64,000 nt of DNA from Primulina eburnea (Eukaryota > Streptophyta > Magnoliopsida > Lamiales > Gesneriaceae): positions 17,021,054 to 17,085,053 of the forward strand of contig NC_133101.1 in assembly GCF_022965805.1 (NCBI RefSeq). Direction: 5' to 3'. Below, in pieces: positions 32,245 through 45,085 of this stretch (positions are counted from its first letter, which is position 1; every line of letters starts with the position of its first letter). Made by a program: the position numbers and the translations under genes. The notes below the pieces were generated by a model, which saw only the letters and a list, made by a program, of their open reading frames with translations, made no database searches and was not told the DNA's origin.

Positions 32245-34824
32245 TGTAACGTACCGTATTTTGAACTACTTAAAATTTTGGGAAAATAAAAAATAATTTC
32301 TTAAATAAATAATAAACTTTCAAATTGCGATGAAATTAATCTGCTCGTCTAAAATATTTGAAATGAAACAACTACTACCGAAGTTTGCAAAAGCATTTGT
32401 TTAAACATCGTATATTAATCCCGTGAAAATCAGATTATTTGATACGTGTATAAAAATTTCTTAAAACTTAAGCGGTCCTCGGGTTTAGACTCCGCGCGAT
32501 CTAAGCCAATTCACTGATCCCCACTTCTCGTCTCTTCATACTCATCTTCACCTGCATCGATCAAGTCTAGTGAGTCTAAATACTCAACATGTATAAACTG
32601 AGAATAACAAGTAATACATAATAAAAACCACATGCATTTTAAAGTAGACCATACATATTTAAACTAAAACGTACATACATAAACATAGATGTGCCATCGT
32701 TTCATTAAAATTTTCATTAACATACTTGAGCATACATAAACATCATCATTTTGCGTAGAGATATGTTTCAAAGCAAGTGACATATACATAAGTGTACCTG
32801 ATCAGACTAAACCACAGTACTGGACTGGTAGGGATGTCCACTACCACATACATGAGATCTTCGTTCATGCTTTACCGGGTGGATTGGTCCCTGGTCATGT
32901 TTTACTGTTTTCCAATCCTTATCTAAATTCGGTCATGCTTTACTGGGGTGGAGAGGTCCCCGGCGAAGTTCACCAGCTTCCAAACCCATTTATAATTGGT
33001 CACAAGACATTTCGCATACCTCCAAAACATAAACATTTTCTTTTGCTCGTCTTACACGGCGTTGATGGATTCGTTGGATCTCTCTTGGGCTACTGTTGCG
33101 CATACTAACACGCTTTCAAGCACTTAATTTCCATAACTTAGACATAATATTCGTGCTCCCCACCGAAATAAACAACTGACTTATGACGTTCTAAATCACT
33201 CGAGACTTGACCTCGTTTAATCATCATACTAAACCATGACATCGAACCCCGAACAATCTCTATATGAAGTGTGAACATTTCCCCAAACATGGAAGACATG
33301 GACCTAAAATAATGGTTTAAAAATCATAGACAAACGTCTAAGCTCTGGCATTGCTGCAACGTCGCGGCGATAGCAGGGTTGTAGCTCTAGCGCTGCGGGG
33401 ACACAAGGGCAGCGTCGCGGCGCTAGGCTTGCGAAAGCCCGGCGTTGCGGCGCTAACTCTGCGCAAACTCGACCCCAAAGAACAAAATTTGATGCAAACA
33501 CTATGCAACGTCCAATCGACTCGAACCAACACCTCGAGACCCCATGTTAGGACGCTATGGCAATGATTCAAACTCACTCAAACGCCCCAAAACAACGACG
33601 CACAACATGCAATGCAACACAACCCATAAACACGAAATTTTGACTCAAAATGCTTCCTAAGAATAAAACCAAGTGCTAACGACACGAAACGAAACACCAA
33701 AATATAACTGATACACAATATACCTAAATGCAGCTGTGATCACCCTGCAGTTCCCAACGAAGCCTGCAACAAAGAATTCTCAAGAACACGTGAAGAACAT
33801 ATTTAAAAAAATCGTCATAGTTTGAGCAGTCCCACAAAAATGATCATAACTCACTCGTTTCTTGTCCAAAAATTACGAATTTACTGTCAAATCGAATGTA
33901 TCGAAGAGTACTATGTTTTATATGTTGAAAGTTTTTCCAAAAAATGGGCAAAAAATTCACAGTACTCGAAATGACAGTAGACTCGGTTTTGAGATATAAA
34001 ATTTTGATCCAAAATCGTTTCAAACGTTTTTTATCAAACTTTTGCATAACAAACATGAATTTTTACACATAATAAACATTAAAACATATACTATGACAAG
34101 ATCGGTGCAAAAACGAAAGAATATACATGTCTTTGATCTTTAAAACTCAAAATACAGTGATACCGAAGCGAAGAGATGCGAGGGCCAATCCAGGACGATT
34201 TGTGGCACGATTTCTTGAAGAAAATTGGACGTGAATTTGCTGGAAAATCAAAGAGGAAGGGGCGGTTGCTACTTACTCTTAGAACCCTAAGTTTTACTCT
34301 CCAAAAAAGGGAAATGAAACACAAGAGATGTGTGTGTAACGTGTGTGTGTGTTTTAGTTAATTATGGGAATAAAATTTGCTTATTTAATAATTAACAAGC
34401 TAATTAAATGTTAATCCACACTAATTTACCAAAAATATCCTAATTAAAATAAAATACGTAATTGATAAACTTTAAATGCTAGTTTAAGCCTTAAAATCAC
34501 CTAATAAATTAAATTAATCTTTAAAATGCAAAAATTTCGTAAATCAAATAAAAATACAATTTTTCTTGACTTGAAATAAAATACCACATTTTCATAAATT
34601 GCTTAAATCGTCACCGGTCTCTTTTCCCGATCCCGCATTGAATATTCGCCTGAAACATAAAACTCAAGAAAATATTTTAACGTGCATCAACTAAACATAA
34701 ATTAAATTTAAAATAATATAAATCATAAATTATACATCGCTAATAATCATTTTAAAATTAAATAAATAATTTTTCAATTTAAATAAATATATGGGTTTTA
34801 CGTGTACTGATTTTGGGCTCTACA
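32245..34824. mobile_element. Solo LTR, about 2.58 kb
   Basis: Bounded by TGTAACGTACC and GGGCTCTACA with the 5-bp target duplication TATGA (32240-32244 and 34825-34829). No coding region inside. The internal wording (CCACCCCAGTAAAGCATG read on the minus strand, GACTCACTAGACTTGATCG) indicates a gypsy LTR in minus orientation. A GC-rich block at 33345-33480 with repeated GCGTCGCGGCGCTA-like words contrasts with the AT-rich rest. Confidence 0.88.
33345..33480. repeat. GC-rich repeated block in solo LTR
   Basis: Contains GCGTCGCGGCGCTAGG, GCGTTGCGGCGCTAAC and GTCGCGGCGATAGC in about 135 bases. It is analogous in placement to the GC-rich palindromes of other LTRs here but different in sequence. 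Confidence 0.7.
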
Positions 34825-34829
34825 TATGA

Positions 34830-35150
34830 TCACCAAAATCTTCTAGAGAAAGTTTTTCTACAAATATAAAGAAGGGAGCCGTAAAACTTCCATTAACAAA
34901 TTAGCTGTCTCATATTAACAAATTAGTTGTCTCATTTCAATTCAGCTTTGCAAATTACGTGAACTCTGCCAAATATATTCCTAGTATCATTATAGTTCAC
35001 GCGAGTGTACAAGTCCTTTTCAGTGCAAAATTTACCTTTGCTGATTTGCATCTAGGACAAATTCAGGTAAATTTGATTAGCATTCTTAACCCGATCCAGT
35101 CAGTCTAATTTTTTTTTTAAGTATTTATTCACCACCTTCTAAACACTTAA
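34830..35150. other. AT-rich spacer
   Basis: A short direct repeat (ACAAATTAGNTGTCTCAT, near 34898 and 34918) is the only feature. No gene or element recognised. Confidence 0.4.
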
Positions 35151-35844
35151 GGCATAGTTTGGTACATGAGATAAGAGAGGGATTGATAAACAATCCTCCT
35201 TATATCATGTTTGGTACATTTTTAAAAAGCTCATGATAATATCATGGGCCCTTGATAAATAATTTTTTAGAAGGATAAGATATCCCTTCATTTAGGTGTG
35301 ATAATTTTTATTTAAGGATAAAATACACTACAAATGACTTAATTGCCCTCAATTTATAAATGATTTTTATAAATCTATGCTAGTAGGTAGAAATTAAAAT
35401 CAAATAATTATTTTTATTATATTATATAATATGATAATTATATAAATGAATTCGAGATAATTATATAAATAATTTTTATAAATCTTAATAAAATTATTAG
35501 TATCATCCGAATAACATTAAAAATTGATATTTGAATTGACTCACAAAATCAAGGGCTCAATTATCATATTATATAATATATAAAATTAGGTATAAATAAA
35601 TAAAATATGCAAGCACTATCGGCGTATGAACAAATAAAAAATATAAACTCAAACAACAACTTTGAAATTATAAAAATTATTATGATAAGGCTAATTTTGT
35701 CATTATAATCTAATATATAAATTTAATCACTCTTATTAAAATCATACCAAACATTAAATATAATATCATACATCTTATTTATCCTTAACTTATACTTATA
35801 TTATATATCACATGCTTATCCTATCATATGTACCAAACTATACC
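35151..35844. mobile_element. Tourist/PIF-Harbinger-like MITE, 694 bp
   Basis: Terminal inverted repeats GGCATAGTTTGGTACAT and its near complement (ATGTACCAAACTATACC). Flanked by TTA-type trinucleotides, the usual target of this superfamily, although an extra A sits at the left edge. Interior AT-rich without coding capacity. Confidence 0.75.
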
Positions 35845-35909
35845 TTAGTTATCCTCTCCAATTCATTATAGGTATTTGTAAGCGACTATTTTTTTTAATT
35901 TCATTTTTC

Positions 35910-35913
<4 letters not shown>

Positions 35914-35950
<37 letters not shown>
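35914..35950. repeat. (AT)n microsatellite
   Basis: About 36 bases of AT just right of the MITE. Confidence 0.9.
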
Positions 35951-35951
<1 letters not shown>

Positions 35952-36479
35952 ACACGTAAAATAACCGATGGGGGTATATTCCATTTATAAAAGTGGAATA
36001 TGATTAATAATATCCAAAATGAAAATACACTTATTAATTAGTAATTCTTGCAGCCACACTCCGGTTGTCATAGCCCTCATAGGTGCTATATTCATGAGAA
36101 ATGGCAATTCCCAAAAGCTGCAAAACATCAACATAAAAACAAAATTAGGTCATCCTAAAAAATTTATAATATATATAATATTACTAAAAAATTTATGTTA
36201 TTATGAACCAAATACTATATATGATAATTTACAAACTAGAATTTAATATACATTAAATCCCATAAAAAAAAATTGGACCATCAAATAATTCGAACTCAAG
36301 AATTTTCCGATTCACTTACACGAAAAGTTTTTACATTGTGGATGGTGCTAATACCAAAGTTTAAATAACTAAAAAAGATAAATGTTATATAAGTTAAGGA
36401 TATTGTTGTCATTTTACTAAAAATTAAGTTTAGAAATAATTTTTCTCCAAAAACTCAAACTTTAGTTTGTATTATCTTT

Positions 36480-36660
36480 GAGTAGGTCTCATGTGAGATC
36501 GTATCACGGATCATAATATGTGAGACGGGTCAACCCTACCCATATTCATAATAAAAAGTAATACTCTTAGCATAAAAAGTAATACCTTTTCATGGGTGAC
36601 CCAAATAAGAGACTCGTCTCACAAATACGATCCGTGAGACCGTCTCACACAAGTTTTGCC
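36480..36660 (+). mobile_element. MITE with 9-bp target duplication, copy 2
   Basis: Flanked by ATTATCTTT (36471-36479 and 36661-36669). Near both ends GTGAGAYSGTCTCACGG-like inverted words occur. The 9-bp duplication suits a Mutator-type MITE. Sits in intron 2 of the X8 pseudogene. Confidence 0.88.
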
Positions 36661-37072
36661 ATTATCTTTAGACTTTTTTTCAAAGAATTCATACTTTTGC
36701 TTCTCACTTAGATCGAAATAATCTCTAGAAGAATCACCTTAAAACAAACAAAAGCTGTCTGAAACACTCTCTATATATGACATTAAATATAATAACTAAA
36801 TAGAGAGAGAAATTTGTTTCCTTACATGGATCTCGAAATACTATCATTTCAAGTCCCTTCACACATTCGCTCGTCACACGATAGTAATAATTGAGAACGA
36901 ACGATGCATGAAACCTCACTTTGTTGGGTGCATGGCACATACCCCTTGGCTTGATCGGCCCACAATTTATTTACATACGAGGCGCATGTATAGGTCATGA
37001 AGTCTAGCAATTGACGGTTGGTGGCATCGGAAGACACCACACGTCCACACACCATGTACTTAACTGAAATTT

Positions 37073-38939
37073 TGTGATATCCCGAGACTAAAATAGTTTT
37101 GATGGCATTTTCGTAAATAAGTTGAAAAATAATGAATTAATTTTAAGGACAAAATGATAAATAGTGACATATCTTTTTCATATGAAGTCCAAATGATTTG
37201 AAACTTGGATATGACATAGAAAACTCAAAGATATAGAAGTTTCATGTTTTGAGTTTTGAAAAATTGGATCGTATGACTAATCCAAAGGATATACCGATGT
37301 TAAAATTTTAAATAGTATATATTATATTATATTATATTATATTATTTTATTAATATAATATAATATAATATTAAAAAAAATATATATATACATATATACG
37401 TGAGTCGGTGGAAACTCAAAATGATGAGAATTCCACCGGTGTCCAGCGACTCACGTTTGGAGAGAAAGAGAAAATAAGTTTTTGATTTCTTTTCGATCGT
37501 GCGACTTATCGGTTTATCCAATCGACGAATCGACTTCAGATCTAGAATCGTTGACACGAGGTCTTCGATTTGAGGTATAAATTTTATATTTTTGGCGATA
37601 TTTGAAATTCGTCAATTTTTGGAATAAATCCGATAAATTGTTAAATCATACAGAAACTGAAGATTGTTGAATAATGTATGATTTTAACGAAGAAGAGATG
37701 ATTTTAGTGATGTTGTTTTGAATTATTCTCAATTTATTATAATTAGAGAATTTTAATCATTTGATTGAGATTGAAGAATTATTTGTCGGTTATATATGTA
37801 GTAGAATAACCGACAAGAAACTTATATTCGAAGTCGGAATTGAATGATGGTATGATTATAATTTGATATGAATTTTTGAAGTTTCAAATGATATTTGAAA
37901 CTCATATTAATGATTTTGGAATATGTTATTGATTGGAATGAATATGTTATTGATGTAGATAAAGTATAATATCAATATCTTCAGGCTACATCAATTGAAA
38001 CGAAGAATTGAGGTATGTTGTGACCGGGTAACATACGACATGTATCTGTATTATATGATATATGATTGGATTGGAATACATGTCTATATGCCTATTTGTT
38101 GATTTGATGTGGCATACATGACATTATGATTTGAATATCGATGTATAAAATAAATGTTTTGTTAACACACATCATTTTATGCATACATCGATACATGACA
38201 TGCACGTTGAGCTATGATCCTTGGATACCTTGATATGATTGGATTGGATTCCGGGGTTTGTGAACACAATCGCTATGCCGGTATTATATGACCCGTAAAG
38301 CATAGACAATTGTGGCCCCATATGATTGGATATGAGATGTGGGATTTGATGGCGCTTTGTTGACGCTATCATACGTGTATTCCCATATCGGCCGGTGTGC
38401 CAGCTCGAGCATTGATTTGATTTGATAGCGATTCGATTGATTCTGACATGTGCTCAGTGGATGAGCATTTGACCTGATACCTCCACGACATACATGCATT
38501 GCATACCATATATCATTGTTTAGATATCTGTGGTATATATGATTGTTGTTCCATACGGAGCTTTGCTCACCCCCAAGGGGGGCTGTTGTTGTCTTTGTGT
38601 GTGGACAATGACAGGTACTCCAGGATATCAGGAGACCGGAGAGGGTACTTCTGGTGGGAGCCACAGCTTGGGCTGAGGTTTATGTTTATGTTTTGTTCCC
38701 AGTATATATGTATATGTATCTATATACCGGGGCATGTCCCGAGGATATGAGATGTTTGTATGTGATTGGTTGTGATTACGTGTGGGCATGATTATGACGT
38801 GAGATGAGATACTATTTTTAGTATTAAAATAAAATGACTTGGGCTCATTGTAAAGAAAATTTAAACTCGTTTTCCGCTGTGATTAATTAACCCTAATCAT
38901 ATTGCATTGTAATAACGATTAGGAGCTAAGGGTCCCACA
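37073..38939 (+). mobile_element. Solo gypsy LTR, about 1.87 kb
   Basis: Bounded by TGTGATATCCCGAGAC and GGGTCCCACA, with 5-bp target duplication AATTT (37068-37072 and 38940-38944). Contains a near-palindromic AT block (37320-37376). A TGACAGGTACTCCAGGATAT phrase at about 38605 matches the position of TTGACAACAGGTGGGACAGG in LTR copies A-C. No coding region. It lies in the pyrimidine tract before exon 2 of the X8 pseudogene. Confidence 0.9.
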
Positions 38940-39707
38940 AATTTTTTTAAAAAAATTATTTTTATTAATATAATTGAACGAAAATCACGGGTTTCATTCC
39001 AGTTTTTTGGGTAATATTAATTTTATGAAATCAATAATCAAGAATTTTATGCATATCTACGAGTTTTTGGAGTAGATGTATTCAAGATGAAATCTTCATA
39101 AAACAATAGCAACTTGCTCGTCCTTCGGCGTGGCATCTCCGTGCAGCGACGACGAAAAAGATTGAAACGAGAAGCAAATATATATTTATCTTTGTCATTT
39201 TTCTTAGCTGGTTTTCTTGTATAAAGTATTGCGAATTATAAGATATAAACCTTATCGAATATGTGAACCCGAAATAAATAATATTATATTTCTATGAATA
39301 AGGTATTTACTTATTTGTAAATATTTAAAAAATTTATTCCTTATATATCAATAAATTTTTACTTACTTAAGCTTGATTACAGAATCTCATGCACACATTC
39401 ACATATGAAAAAGTTAAAAACCTTATAATATATAAAAAATTTAGAAAATCGATTTTCTGGTGAAATCTGCGACAAAGTTATTTCTTTTTATTGGAATTAC
39501 ATCCTCTTCTATAATGTATTAATATTGCCTGAAATAGTACACCCAATATATATAGCCGAAGAATAAATCCTAATTAATCTTCATTATGATCGAAATCTTT
39601 CCGGTTAATTGAGAGATAAAATGATTAATTGTATAATTGAATTTATTTTTGAATAAGATATGTAAAATTTTGAATAATGTTAAAAATACAATCAACATTT
39701 ACATCAA

Positions 39708-39889
39708 GAGTAGATCTCATGTGAGACCGTCTCACGGATCTCAATCTGTGAGACGGGTCAACCCTACTCATATTTACCATAAAAAGTAGTATTCTTAGCA
39801 TAAAAAGCAATACTATTTCATGGATTACCCATATAAAGATCCGTCTCACAAAATTTAACCCGTGAGACCGTCTCACACAAGTTTTTGCC
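39708..39889 (+). mobile_element. MITE with 9-bp target duplication, copy 3
   Basis: Flanked by TTACATCAA (39699-39707 and 39890-39898). Starts GAGTAGATCTCATG and ends AAGTTTTTGCC, like copy 2. Confidence 0.9.
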
Positions 39890-39898
39890 TTACATCAA

Positions 39899-40421
39899 TT
39901 ATATAATTAGATTTTGTATTCAATATATAATGAGATTTGATAAATAAAATTTTTGTATTGAATTTTTTATGGTATAAGAAAAGTCGTAGCATTACTCTAA
40001 ATATTTTACTATAAATAGAATATTATCTAACCAAAATATTCAAGATCACAACGATCTATAGGATTTATCTATTTATTTTCTCAGGCACCACACAACTATA
40101 TTATATATCAATTTGATAATATTTGAATAACATAGTAATGAAATTACAACACCAAAAAGTTTAAACAACCATCTAAACAGCGTGGAAAAAATTATTTAAT
40201 TAACTATGAAAAATTTATGAAACTCAAGATCAAATAACACCAAGAAACAAGTATGCAGGAAATTGGAAAATCAAATGTTTGATAAATATGTTGGGATTTC
40301 GGATTTGATACTTAACTTCGACAATTGATTCATATTTTTTATGATACTTCCTAATTTATTAACATATTCTTTTAAGTTGCGCTAAACTAAATATTCGAAA
40401 TTATGAAATAACTAAATGCAA
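39899..40421. other. AT-rich spacer
   Basis: No gene, repeat or element recognised. Confidence 0.4.
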
Positions 40422-40522
40422 AGTTAAGAGATTTCAAGGAATGTTCATGCAATCACCAATAATATATTAATTATATATTATTGGTGATTGCATGAACATT
40501 TCTTGAAATCTCTTAACTTTCG
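40422..40522. repeat. Near-perfect 47-bp hairpin
   Basis: Arms 40422-40468 and 40476-40522 pair with one mismatch around a 7-base loop. Arms include GAGATTTCAAG and TGCAATCACC. No target duplication is obvious. Confidence 0.9.
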
Positions 40523-41809
40523 ACCCATTGGATTATAATTATCAACATGTATTCAATTTCATACTTCTATCCAAATTGTAGATCCACATACTATGTTATT
40601 TATGAGTTCTTCTTTGGAAATCAATTAAAATATAACATAATGAATAAATTAGATACGCTTCAACAATTCAACTAAAATCAATAACATAATCAAGCACATG
40701 TCAAAAGTCGAAAATAAAATAATCAACAAGTTTAATATTTGATGAGAAAAATCAAATAAAAGATAACGAAAGTCGAGAAATAACGCTGCACTCTGATTTC
40801 CATTTACTTGTTCTTCATCTGTTGCCGTCCAAAATACAAATCCTCTTCAACCCTAATTTTCAGCTATTTATATCTCCCAAGAGTCCGGACTTTTTATCCT
40901 TCCTTTTTGATTTCCGAAGAAAAGTTTATTACACTAAGTGTCCGCATAGGTAGATGGTTCTCTGATTTTAGCAATCAAAATTTCACGTATCCCTCCTAGG
41001 CGCATCAAGCGACAAATTTCCGCCTAACTCATCTTTTTTCCGCATCTTTTCCCCGCCTAAACGGGAAAAATCACCCGCCTTGGCACAGAGTGTTCAATCC
41101 CACGCTGGATAACTGTCCTTCCCGAGCTCCGATTTCCGCCTTTTTCCTACAAGAATTCTTAAAAATGCGACTAAAGGCCATAAAGCTCAAAAAATTGAAT
41201 TTTGGATAAAAATACGGAAGACTCAAAATGGACTAAAATGGACTATTTTAGCATGCACTTTTGACTTCTATCAACCCCCAGTGCTAACCATTTTCTCGAA
41301 GCCGAGCAAAATAGGATATTAACTGAGGAATGGAAGAACCAAACTACGACGAATAATTTTTCCCAAGGAGGCTCAAAGAATCAATAACAAACTTCCTTTG
41401 AATGAAGACACATCACACGTCGTAGCACTACCTTGAAATTTTCAACATTATGCCCTTGAAAAGAAAGCGAGTGTGTGTGTGTCTCATATCGTTTGCAGTG
41501 TCGTGTTTTATGCAAATTCAGTCGCCCTAGATAACTCAAGTAACATGTCGATGCAAGTATAGTAGAATTTCCACGAATATATTTTCCACTACTCACAGAC
41601 TAAACAACAAAAATCAACAGGGACTTGCTAAGTTCGTAATGGGGCCATGGTGTGGGCTATCAAGAAATGGATAAGGGATCACAAAGATGGGAGTACAATT
41701 ATCAACATGAATTCTGCACAATCAGTTTTTTCATCCGATATTCTTCTACTCCATACATTCCATCTTTTAGCCTTGAATTCATTTGATTCGAAATTCAGTA
41801 TTTGCACAA
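40523..41809. other. Unassigned segment
   Basis: Pyrimidine-rich DNA at 40800-41200 with short words such as TTCCGCC repeated. May be an old LTR. The rest has short open frames without domains. No gene called. Confidence 0.35.
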
Positions 41810-42228
41810 TGCTGGGTGGTATACCGTATCGTATCGTACCGTACCGAAAATCTTATATCGTACCGAAAATCTTATACCGTATACCGTACCGAAAATTACG
41901 GTATAAGAAAATTCATACCGATACCGGTATACCGAAATTTTCGGTACATATCATAGCATACCGATTATACCGAAATTGCAAGGTATATCGAAATTTCGGT
42001 ATGATATCGGTATATACCGTTTTATACCGAAAAAAAACCTTATATTTTAAATTTTTTATAAATTTATTGTTTTAAAATATTATATATTTTAAAAATTTTG
42101 TATATTTTTTTCAGTATTTCGGTATTTTGGTATATACCGAAATTTTCAAATTGCATACATTTACCGTACAGAAAAATTCGGTATTGTTACCATACCGTAC
42201 CGAAAATTCGGTATTTTTTCCCGCTCCT
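41810..42228. repeat. Repeat rich in TACCG/CGGTA inverted words
   Basis: Many copies of CGGTATACCG, TACCGAAAAT and their complements in about 400 bases, symmetrical about an AT-rich centre at 42040-42110. The right edge ATTTTTTCCCGCTCCTA resembles the left edge GGGTGGTATACCG in reverse. Such layouts occur in plant hAT-type MITEs, but I cannot fix a target duplication. Confidence 0.65.
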
Positions 42229-42880
42229 ACACAAGGCTTCCCCCTCTTCTTACATTCCCTACCTTTTAGGTTTCCTTCTATTAGAAACCTTCTCCAACTA
42301 GTGCCAGTATGAACCACATATGTACTCCCTTAGCGTATGAGATTAAGTTCATATTTTCTTTTTCTGCTAAGGGTAGGATTGTGATTCTCTAAAAGAAAGT
42401 TTTTCGAATGGAAGTTAAAGTGTGTACAACGCACTCCGCTCTTTGTCATTATGCTCAACGGGGACACTAAAGATTTATGTATAACATGTTATGGTAAGCT
42501 CAAGAGTTCCAAAGGTTTCCACAAAAATGCCTTGATCATTTTCATGCAGTCAGCCAGATAAGTTCATGCTTCAAAGAATGTGTGCTTAATTTCTACCAGT
42601 ATCTAATATCACAACAGTTTAGCTAGTTTAACCTTCGTCACATTCCACACATTTCACTGGTTAAAGTATTCGTACAAAGAGAGATTCACTCGCAGTTCTT
42701 GGGCTTCATATTTCGAAATTAAAGAGCACCTGACATATGAAGTACTAAAATTTTCTGGTATGCTGGCATTAACCCAACATCATCACTGGGTCATCTTATT
42801 TTTTTTATAGACTCGACATGAATATAAACCATGCAACAGAAAAGAAAACAAACTAGATCAATTCAAACAAACTGTATCCA
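42229..42880. other. Unassigned segment
   Basis: No gene recognised. Short open frames only. Confidence 0.3.
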
Positions 42881-43690
42881 CTAATCATCGGCTCCGGTGT
42901 TCACGCTAGCCAGTGCACATATCTCAGTGATAATTGATGGAAAATACAATTTAGTGTGCGAGATATGGTTGCATAAAAAGAGGTAGGACAAGAAAATGCG
43001 CTCCACATTAATAGGAATCCCTTGCATGATCGCATATAGTAGAACCGACCGGTCCTTTTGAACTTCACTCACATGGGAGGCCGACATCATCCCACAAACT
43101 AAAAATGCTTACCACAGAGCGGGTGCCACCTTAAGGTATTTGGTCGGGAAATTCAGAAATGTAAAGCAGTTGCTTTACATCGCCTCGTCATGACATAGCT
43201 CATGAATAACAAGGTTATAATCCAGCTCCACACAAAGGGAATCATATTCCGCAGGATCAACTTCAGACAATCCAACATCTCGCTAATCGTTTTCACCATA
43301 CGACACCAATTTGACTCAGACAAAGGCTTTTCCTATCATTCCCTTCCACCGCACTAGCATAAAACTCGTGAACCAAGAAAGCAACCCCAGCTTTGGGTTG
43401 TGCACAAAACGACATCCAATTTCTATCCTCAATCATCAAACTTGAAGTGGGAATCTGCCGATTATTAAAATTAAACCCTTGCTCGGCCCAAATAATACGA
43501 CTCAATCTAGAATGTTCAAATCTCTTCCTAGCCGTCTAAGAGACAAAATTTCCAAAAATATTGGATGAGGAAGAAGAAGATCCTCTCACCCTATTTCTTT
43601 GGTGAATGGGTTTCCCTCCTTGGAAGATTTTCTTCCTCAACCTTAAGCTTGGAGTATGCCCTTGAAGATTTGACCTGTAAATCAAGAAGA
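42881..43690 (-). pseudogene. Remnant of retroelement-associated plant transposon protein ORF
   Basis: The minus strand at 43505-43293 reads NFNNRQIPTSSLMIEDRNW, MSFCAQPKAGVAFLVHEFYA, SQIGVVW, and at 43090-42881 it reads DRSVLLYAIMQGIPINVERI then YFPSIITEICALASV. This pattern is what databases call putative plant transposon protein, often found with Athila/Tat elements. The two parts are separated by stops and frame changes. No other element part is recognisable around it. Confidence 0.6.
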
Positions 43691-44153
43691 TGAGAGTGTG
43701 AGAGACGATTTGTTTGAGTTAGGGCGATGAAAGAATGTTTGCCCACATAAAAGACTTTCATTTCACTTGTTTTGTACGGATAAGCTCCAGTGTATCAAGT
43801 GGGCTCAGATAGCCCGCCTTTGCACCGAAATGAACTTCGATATCATAAACCATATAAACAGAATCCAAATTAAAAATAAAGCAAACCTAGCCAAACATAG
43901 GTAGAATAAGTGAAAACGAAATGACCTCATGATCAACAGCGAGCTTGGGCAATGCCTCCTGATCATATAATGCCAAATTATTCTCTCTTGCAAGTTCATG
44001 AATCCAAAAACCATGAACGCGACATTCTGTTGATAAATGATTCATGCTCATACCGAGTGGTACTGATACGCGTCCATGTGCTGAAATGGAAGTGGAAGCA
44101 TGCACAGAGGGAGTCTCCCAGAATAACAAAAACACCTTAATGGCATAATGATT
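43691..44153. other. Unassigned segment
   Basis: Overlapping short frames on both strands (for example 44135-43887 minus) have no recognisable domain. Confidence 0.3.
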
Positions 44154-45085
44154 TTGTTAAAGTTTAAGTTTAATTGAATGGGCTGTATAAAAGCTTTGTA
44201 TGATGATTGAGTTGTAAAAAATTAGGCCGAAAAATCAGTAAGGCCCAAGAGATTAGCATGTATAAATACAAGTTTTCATCGTATTCTATTTTCCCTCTTA
44301 TTCTTTTACCGAAACTGGTGGATGTGAGATTATGGTGCTCTCGTTGAGAGAACTCGGACTAGTATGACAGAAGGTACATGTAATCTCTCCAAACTCATGG
44401 AAGAATTGAAGGCGAGTCTAGATCGATTTGAGGAACAAATAAACTCAGCAATCCAGGTAATCTCTCTTATATTTACTATGCTAGAAGAGAAATCGAATGG
44501 TGTAACTAGAGAGAAGTCGGACCTTGTAGCAAATAGGGGGAACGTCGTTCAAAGGGACTATGTTTCATGACAACATTTTTTTTTACAGATGACGTATGTA
44601 AGGAAAATTATTTGTGTTACTTCTATCAGAGGATGTACACTACTCCATATGAAGAGGGTTTTATAATGGATGAGCACATTCCAACAGAGGTTACGAGTCT
44701 GGATTTACCTGAAACAAGTATTCCTGCAATGGTACGCCAGTTATCACCCCGAACTATTGGATCGAATGGGATGATTTGTGCTAAAGAAATTCATATTTTG
44801 ATAGATAGAGGCTCTACTCACAATTTTATTCAAGTTCTCATTTTACAAAGACTTTCGATGGGAATTCACCGTGCTAATTGCTTCAGGGTTATGGTTGGGA
44901 ATGAGGAGACTTTGCACGCTGTACAAGAGAAATTAGGCAACTTCCAGTTACTTTACATTCTCATAAATTCTTAGTTGATTGTTAAGTGTTGCCTATCGAA
45001 GGAGCAGAATTGGTTCTTGGGGTGTAATGGTTAGAGCTGTTGGGTCCTATAATTAAGGACTTTAAAATTTTGACTATGGAATTTA
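44154..45085 (+). mobile_element. Ty3/gypsy 5' stub: LTR end, primer-like site, gag start, protease
   Basis: LTR-like sequence to about 44330, then TGGTGCTCTCGTTGAGAG at 44333-44350, similar to the primer region of several plant gypsy elements. Gag starts at 44364 (MTEGTCNLSKLMEELK). After a deletion the protease region is readable at about 44690-44960: EIHILIDRGSTHNFIQ, where the usual D-S/T-G centre is D-R-G-S-T. At about 45085 the sequence switches to a copia element. Confidence 0.7.

Larger units (their letters stand above)
36092..39198 (-). pseudogene. X8-domain paralogue, broken, inverted relative to 29578-31033
   Basis: Three exon counterparts on the minus strand. Exon 1 at 39198-39114 (MTKINIYLLLVSIFFVVAAR). 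Exon 2 at 37063-36826 (TNRQLLDFMTYTCASYVN, NCGPIKPRGMCHAPN, RFHASFVLNYYYRVTSECVK, split by frameshifts). Exon 3 at 36117-36092 (FGNCHFS-stop), 26 bases as in the intact gene. Four bases extra in exon 1 and loss of four bases at its donor turn GTAAGT into GTTGCT. Two frame changes lie in exon 2. Intron 1 holds a 1.87-kb solo LTR a few bases from the exon 2 acceptor, and intron 2 holds a MITE. Intron 2 sequence matches the intact gene near 36260-36330, so the whole gene was duplicated. Confidence 0.88.

Noticed and set aside
33304..33577. Cysteine/arginine-rich proteins in the 33.3-33.6 kb block
   Set aside because: They are overlapping frames of a GC-rich repeat inside a solo LTR with no codon signal.
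40422..40522. MicroRNA precursor
   Set aside because: Pairing is too perfect and extends the full length; more like a fold-back repeat. No expression evidence.
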